From the NCBI GenBank assembly GCA_007123395.1, contig SKLD01000505.1, positions 1-8,754 on the forward strand: 8,754 nt of DNA, read 5' to 3'. Below, piece after piece: positions 5,868 to 8,754 of the stretch. A program made the translations under genes and the position numbers. The stretch's first letter is position 1. Each line of letters begins with the position of its first letter. This DNA comes from Opitutales bacterium (lineage in GTDB: Bacteria > Verrucomicrobiota > Verrucomicrobiia > Opitutales > Oceanipulchritudinaceae). Under the pieces are notes generated by a model. It had not been told where the DNA came from. It did not search any database and saw only the letters and a program-made list of their open reading frames with translations.

Positions 5868-6685
5868 GCGTCGAGCCGATAGTAGCGGGCAATGGCGCGG
5901 CGCATTAAGGCATCGCCGAAAAGCCGCCGGGCAAGCGGCGCGGCGCACACCTGCATCCATCCGCCGCAGCGGACCGTGCCCGACCGTCCGCGGCGCAGGG
6001 CGCGGACGAGGGCGCGGGCGGCGGCTTCCGGCGGCGGCCCGGCCTGCAGGTGCCGTTCGACCATGTCCAAAACGCGCAAAACGCGGGATTCGTCGCCTTC
6101 ATCCGCCCTTTGCATGGCAGTGTTGAAGTCCGTGCGGAAATCCCCCGGCTGCAAATCAATGACGGTTACTCCCGTTCCGCGCGCTTCGAGCATGAGCGAG
6201 CGCGTGCCCTGCGAGAGCGCCGCTTTGGCAGCGTTATAAGGAGCCATGAAGGGGATAGGGAATTCAGCTGCGAGGGAAGAGACATTGACAATCGTCCCCC
6301 GACCCCGCGCCCGCATCGGTTTGAAAACGCGCTGGGCAAGGCGCAGGGGTGCCACGGCGAGGGACTCCATCTGCTCGCGTAAAGCGTCCGGATCGATCTC
6401 TTCCACCGGCCCGAACACACCGGCACCGGCATTGTTCACGAGAATGTCGACCTCGTCGAGGAGTGCGGCATTCGCTCCGATAAAGGCCTCCACGCCGTCC
6501 TGAGCGAAGTCAAGATGGAGTGGTGCGATCTCCGGCGGCATGTCGAACGCATCGCTACCGGACCGGCGCGACGTTCCCGTCACCCGCAACCCTTCCGCGG
6601 CGAGGGCGGAGGCAAAGGCGCGCCCGAGGCCTGAACGGGCGCCCGTCACGAGGGTACACGCCTCTTTCCGGATTGTGCTGGCCAT
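5864..6685 (-). CDS. Short-chain dehydrogenase/reductase (SDR)
   Basis: A 273-residue classical SDR, an NAD(P)H-dependent oxidoreductase with a Rossmann fold. The cofactor motif TGARSGLG is at 14-21, and the basic residues after strand 2 (TSRRS, 38-42) suggest preference for NADPH. NNAG lies at 84-87. The catalytic set is S137, Y150 and K154 (YNAAK), with PGDFRTDF (180-187) in the substrate/cofactor loop. All catalytic residues are intact. The C-terminal part from 220 is Arg/Ala-rich and more variable, and could form the substrate lid. The substrate is unknown; coupling to a glycosyltransferase hints at a sugar, lipid or polyketide-like precursor, but this is inference. I used the ATG at 6685; an in-frame GTG at 6691 adds two residues. 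Neither has a Shine-Dalgarno. The gene starts next to a divergent glycosyltransferase. Confidence 0.92.
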   Translation of the reverse strand: MASTIRKEACTLVTGARSGLGRAFASALAAEGLRVTGTSRRSGSDAFDMPPEIAPLHLDFAQDGVEAFIGANAALLDEVDILVNNAGAGVFGPVEEIDPDALREQMESLAVAPLRLAQRVFKPMRARGRGTIVNVSSLAAEFPIPFMAPYNAAKAALSQGTRSLMLEARGTGVTVIDLQPGDFRTDFNTAMQRADEGDESRVLRVLDMVERHLQAGPPPEAAARALVRALRRGRSGTVRCGGWMQVCAAPLARRLFGDALMRRAIARYYRLDA

Positions 6686-6713
6686 TGACACTAGATTCGG
6701 AAACTAGATGGCA
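6685..6713 (+). promoter_or_regulatory. Possible promoter of the plus-strand glycosyltransferase
   Basis: A perfect -35 TTGACA is at 6685-6690, followed after exactly 17 bp by ATGGCA, a poor -10 (TGGCAT, one base later, is slightly better). Transcription would start near 6720, upstream of the ATG at 6741 but downstream of the ATG at 6708, which favours 6741 as start. The weak -10 suggests that an activator may be needed, or that the consensus -35 is chance. Confidence 0.35.
6691..6707. promoter_or_regulatory. 17-bp palindrome between divergent genes, candidate operator
   Basis: CTAGATTCGGAAACTAG is symmetric about 6699 with seven of eight pairs matching (only the A/A pair breaks it). It fills the gap between the GTG/ATG starts of the dehydrogenase and the first ATG of the divergent glycosyltransferase, and overlaps both predicted promoters. 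Such a position is typical of an operator serving two divergent genes. No regulator gene is nearby, so the binding protein is unknown. Confidence 0.4.
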
Positions 6714-6733
6714 TCCCGGTCGAGACAAATCAA
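6705..6733 (-). promoter_or_regulatory. Weak possible promoter of the SDR-glycosyltransferase pair
   Basis: On the minus strand TTGATT (6728-6733) is followed after 17 bp by CATCTA (6705-6710). The -35 is fair and the -10 poor. Transcription would begin near 6698, about 12 bases before the ATG at 6685. It overlaps the palindrome and the plus-strand promoter. Supported only by motif and position. Confidence 0.25.
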
Positions 6734-6740
6734 CGGCTTC

Positions 6741-7886
6741 ATGGATTCACCTGCTAACAGCCCGATACTCATTCTCACCAACGAGTTCGCACCCGCGCGC
6801 GGCGGCATCGCGACATACGTTGAGGAGACGGCGCGCGCCGCTGCAGAGTGTAAGCGCGAAGTCGTCGTCTGGGCACCGGGGATCCCCCGTCGGGACGACG
6901 CCTCGCTGCCCTTCACTGTGCGGCGCCTCGGATTGCGCGGTAACCAGAACTGGCCCGACCGCCTGCGCCTGCGCCGTGCCCTGCGGCGCGCACCCGTCAA
7001 CTGGGAACAGACCACCCTCTACCTGCCGGAACCCGGCCCTATCCGGCTGTGGCTCTACGCCGGATGGCTCGGTCTCCCGCGTCCGGGGCGGCTTGTCCTC
7101 ACCTTTCACGGGTCCGAACTGCTCTACCTCGGCGCATGGCCGCACCGGCGTGGTCGCCTTGCAAGGCTCTGCGCCCGTGCCGACCGTATCGGCGTGGTGT
7201 CGCAGTATGTCTTGGACTTGCTGGAGAAGACCGTGCCACGCGCGGGAGCAAAAGCAGTCGTCGTGCCCGGCGCGCCCGCCCATGCCTACGCCGCCCTCGC
7301 CGCCGACGCAAGACCGAACCCCGCGCCACCCTCCCCTTCCCACCCCTTTCGCCTCGTCTCCGTCGCGCGGGTGCATCCCCGCAAGGGCATAGACCTCGCC
7401 CTCGATGCCATCGCGCGTCTGCCTGCCGAACTACGACACCGCATCCGCTATGACATTATCGGCCCGGCAAGGAAGCCCGCCTACGCCCGCGAGCTCAGCC
7501 GCAAAGCGCGGGAGGCGGACGTCACTCTGAATTTCCTCGGCACGCTCGACGAGCGCCAGATCGCCGGGATATTCCGTGCGGCCGACCTTCTCCTCTTCCC
7601 CAGCCGGGAACTGCCGAAAAGCGTCGAGGGCCTCGGACTCTCCATCCTCGAAGCCGCACTCCTCGGACTTCCGACCGTCGCCACCCACACCGGCGGCACC
7701 GGCGAAGCGGTCGAAAACGGCGTAACCGGCCTGCTCGTTCCACCAGACGACCCCGCCGCACTCGCCACCGTACTTGAGTCCTGCCTGCGCAATCCCGCCT
7801 TGCGGCACCATCTCGGCGCCAAGGCCGCCGACCGGATCCCGAGCCGCTTCTCATGGAAGCGCAATGCCGAAGCCCTCTTCACCTGA
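6741..7886 (+). CDS. Glycosyltransferase, GT4-type (GT-B fold)
   Basis: A 381-residue predicted retaining glycosyltransferase that would transfer a sugar from a nucleotide donor. The N-terminal domain opens with the strand ILILTNEF and the glycine-rich APARGGIATYVEE (17-29), and has FHGSE at 122-126. The C-terminal domain shows LVSVARVHPRKGIDLALDAI (205-224), IIGPARKP (239-246), LNFLGTL (263-269) and a complete E-x7-E motif, E296 to E304 in EGLGLSILE, then GLPTVATHTGGTGEAVENG (309-327). All expected catalytic blocks are present. It is unlike the minus-strand glycosyltransferase outside the common motifs, so the two probably use different sugars or acceptors. An ATG at 6708 would add 11 residues; I prefer 6741 because the fold begins directly after it and the predicted transcription start lies near 6720. 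Neither start has a Shine-Dalgarno. It is divergent from the SDR pair, and the cluster suggests envelope polysaccharide or glycolipid synthesis. Confidence 0.9.
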   Translation: MDSPANSPILILTNEFAPARGGIATYVEETARAAAECKREVVVWAPGIPRRDDASLPFTVRRLGLRGNQNWPDRLRLRRALRRAPVNWEQTTLYLPEPGPIRLWLYAGWLGLPRPGRLVLTFHGSELLYLGAWPHRRGRLARLCARADRIGVVSQYVLDLLEKTVPRAGAKAVVVPGAPAHAYAALAADARPNPAPPSPSHPFRLVSVARVHPRKGIDLALDAIARLPAELRHRIRYDIIGPARKPAYARELSRKAREADVTLNFLGTLDERQIAGIFRAADLLLFPSRELPKSVEGLGLSILEAALLGLPTVATHTGGTGEAVENGVTGLLVPPDDPAALATVLESCLRNPALRHHLGAKAADRIPSRFSWKRNAEALFT

Positions 7887-7896
7887 AAGTAAACAA

Positions 7897-7945
7897 TGCC
7901 TGTTCGGTGCCCGGCCAACATCTCCCACGCATCGAACAAAAGGCA
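7897..7945 (+). other. Stem-loop after the glycosyltransferase
   Basis: TGCCTGTTCGGTGC (7897-7910) can pair with GCATCGAACAAAAGGCA (7929-7945): nine pairs including one G-U, a 3-base bulge, then five more pairs, around an 18-base loop. It begins 10 bases after the stop codon. There is no T run after it, so it is at best a weak or rho-assisted end of the transcript, or an mRNA 3' stabiliser. Confidence 0.35.
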
Positions 7946-7985
7946 GCCACGCCATGCGCAATAGACCGTAACCTGCCATCCCCCC

Positions 7986-8100
7986 GCTTCCTGTCAATTT
8001 ATATTTCCGTGATATATTTTTAGCTAATATAGTTATCCATGAAATAAAATTAAGCGCAATAAATATTTTCCCGCGCTGATTAAGCATAGGGTAATTGAGA
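7986..8100. other. AT-rich island
   Basis: A stretch of about 115 bp clearly richer in A and T than anything nearby, with runs such as GATATATTTTTAGC and AAATATTTT. It contains AAATTGACAG on the minus strand (near 7989-7998), the same -35-like string seen before the suf regulator, but no fitting -10 or gene follows. It may be promoter debris, the edge of an inserted element or foreign DNA. Confidence 0.5.
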
Positions 8101-8453
8101 GCTGATACGAACGGTTACGACCCACTCGACATTCCGCTTCATGGATACGGGCAAACCAGTGCGCTGTGACGATACCCGTCTCGGTCTGTGCGCAAATGCA
8201 CCGCTGCAATGCCTGAGCGCACGTTACCTGTAGCTGGCACCGCCCGGTCCGAGACGTCCTTTCTGCAGGTATACCAGAAGGGTGCGGATAGACCGAACAC
8301 CGATGGGCTATCGGCCCGCTCCCCGTCAAATAAAGCCCTCGTTAGTTGCGGCGCCTTTGCACGGCATCCACCGTGTGGTGCGGAACGAGACGTTACCGGT
8401 CGCACCGGCAACACGGATTCATCGCACATCCGGACGGTCTCCCCCTCCCGACC

Positions 8454-8505
8454 GGTGAATCACGGAACGAAACCATAGGGCTTGCCGGAAGATTCATGAT
8501 TCACC
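8454..8505. repeat. 9-bp inverted repeat around the end of the transposase-like gene
   Basis: GGTGAATCA (8454-8462) and TGATTCACC (8497-8505) are exact inverted copies separated by 34 bases. The right arm lies in the last codons of the transposase-like gene and the left arm beyond its stop. The GATTCA core appears twice more, at 8416-8421 and 8491-8496. Y1 (REP-associated) transposases are typically found beside palindromic REP sequences, so this may be such an element, or a transcript-ending hairpin. Confidence 0.4.
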
Positions 8506-8754
8506 CTTCCCGCGGCTCCACTGCAACGCGCAGGTCAGTGCTTCTTCATCGGACGGCGAAGGCACCGCCTTGGGCGCGCGCTTGCGCCGGAACCGCAGAC
8601 CCTCGTCCCCGCGCAGCACCGCCTCCACAAAGGCTTTCGTCCCCAGCACCAGCCCTTCGCTGAACTGCCGCGTCTTGCGCAACAGCAACTCGTGCGCGGG
8701 CAGACGGCCCCCGCGCTCGCGCGCCTCCGCCGCCACGGAGTCCGGCACCCGCGC
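8494..8754 (-). CDS. C-terminal part of a Y1 (REP-associated) transposase-like protein
   Basis: The frame is open to the right edge and 86 residues are visible up to the stop at 8494. The segment GGRLPAHELLLRKTRQFSEG followed by LVLGTKAFVEAVL matches, from memory, the C-terminal extension (GGKLP...RYFTDGxVLGSxxFV) of the Y1_Tnp/RAYT proteins common in Opitutae. After it come RFRRKRAPKAVP and a short tail. The catalytic part (the HUH motif and the tyrosine) would lie outside the window, so activity cannot be judged. RAYTs are single-copy domesticated relatives of IS200/IS605 transposases linked to REP palindromes. The tail WSRGKGES differs from the usual DLRV/LRG-type end, so the last codons may have changed. 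A GTG at 8748 could start a short ORF, but the frame continues upstream of it, so I treat it as internal. Confidence 0.65.
   Translation of the reverse strand, partial: ARVPDSVAAEARERGGRLPAHELLLRKTRQFSEGLVLGTKAFVEAVLRGDEGLRFRRKRAPKAVPSPSDEEALTCALQWSRGKGES

Larger units (their letters stand above)
7887..8493. other. About 600 bp with no convincing gene
   Basis: No reading frame here shows a recognisable domain or coding character in keeping with its neighbours. It has three parts: a stem-loop after the glycosyltransferase (7897-7945), an AT-rich island (about 7986-8100), and a stretch at 8101-8493 with many short inverted repeats. Among these are GTGCGC/GCGCAC (8188-8193 with 8217-8222), CCGAT/ATCGG (8300-8314), a hairpin GTTACCGGT-cgc-ACCGGCAAC (8392-8412) and the self-complementary GGTATACC near 8264. 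The stretch could be remains of a repeat element linked to the transposase-like gene, an unrecognised structured RNA, or decayed coding DNA. Confidence 0.6.

Noticed and set aside
5137..6126. Plus-strand frames opposite the glycosyltransferase and SDR genes
   Set aside because: High GC leaves several frames open; the translations are Arg/Ala-rich and without motifs.
7431..7939. Minus-strand frames opposite the end of the plus-strand glycosyltransferase
   Set aside because: They lie over the conserved E-x7-E domain of the real gene and have no recognisable features of their own.
7851..8087. Minus-strand frame of 78 codons with a hydrophobic beginning
   Set aside because: The hydrophobic part simply reflects the AT-rich island; it overlaps the end of a certain gene and matches no family I know.
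8033..8478. Open frames on both strands across 8033-8478
   Set aside because: Three frames are open over the same DNA, none has a recognisable domain or ribosome binding site, and their amino acid make-up looks random.
1..8754. CRISPR array
   Set aside because: No regularly spaced direct repeats were seen on reading the window.

Overview
The window most likely comes from a chromosome of the Verrucomicrobiota, probably class Opitutae. This rests mainly on the right-hand edge, where a partial protein resembles the C-terminus of the Y1 (REP-associated) transposases common in that group. A second, weaker hint is that no start codon in the window has a convincing Shine-Dalgarno sequence. Nothing in the window fixes the genus.

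Region 1 (1-4452, minus strand) is an iron-sulfur cluster assembly operon read right to left: a Fur-superfamily regulator, sufC (ATPase), sufB and sufD (scaffold), then the start of sufT, which runs off the left edge. Gaps are 25, 75, 47 and 42 bp with no strong terminator between genes. One promoter (TTGACA-19-TGTAAT) lies just before the regulator. A near-perfect 21-bp palindrome of Fur/PerR type overlaps its -10 box and ends on the first start codon. The layout implies that the regulator controls itself and the suf genes behind it. The regulator itself is unusual: it lacks the paired CxxC cysteines of the structural zinc site and carries Cys where PerR has Asp85, so it looks more like Irr than Fur.

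Region 2 (4467-4676, minus strand) holds tRNA-Ala(GGC), a terminator-like hairpin and tRNA-Leu(UAG). tRNA-Ala encodes its CCA end and tRNA-Leu does not. GC content rises clearly to the right of this pair.

Region 3 (4719-7886) is a small sugar or envelope cluster. A short-chain dehydrogenase/reductase and a GT4-type glycosyltransferase form a translationally coupled pair on the minus strand (ATGA overlap). A second GT4-type glycosyltransferase is read divergently on the plus strand. The short divergent gap contains a 17-bp palindrome that exactly fills the space between a consensus TTGACA and a weak -10 for the plus-strand gene.

Region 4 (7887-8754) has about 600 bp without a convincing gene: a stem-loop after the glycosyltransferase, an AT-rich island, then a stretch full of short inverted repeats. 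It ends at the C-terminal part of the transposase-like gene, whose 3' end lies in a 9-bp inverted repeat. The clearest candidate for something little described is the Irr-like regulator with its palindrome at the head of the suf operon.
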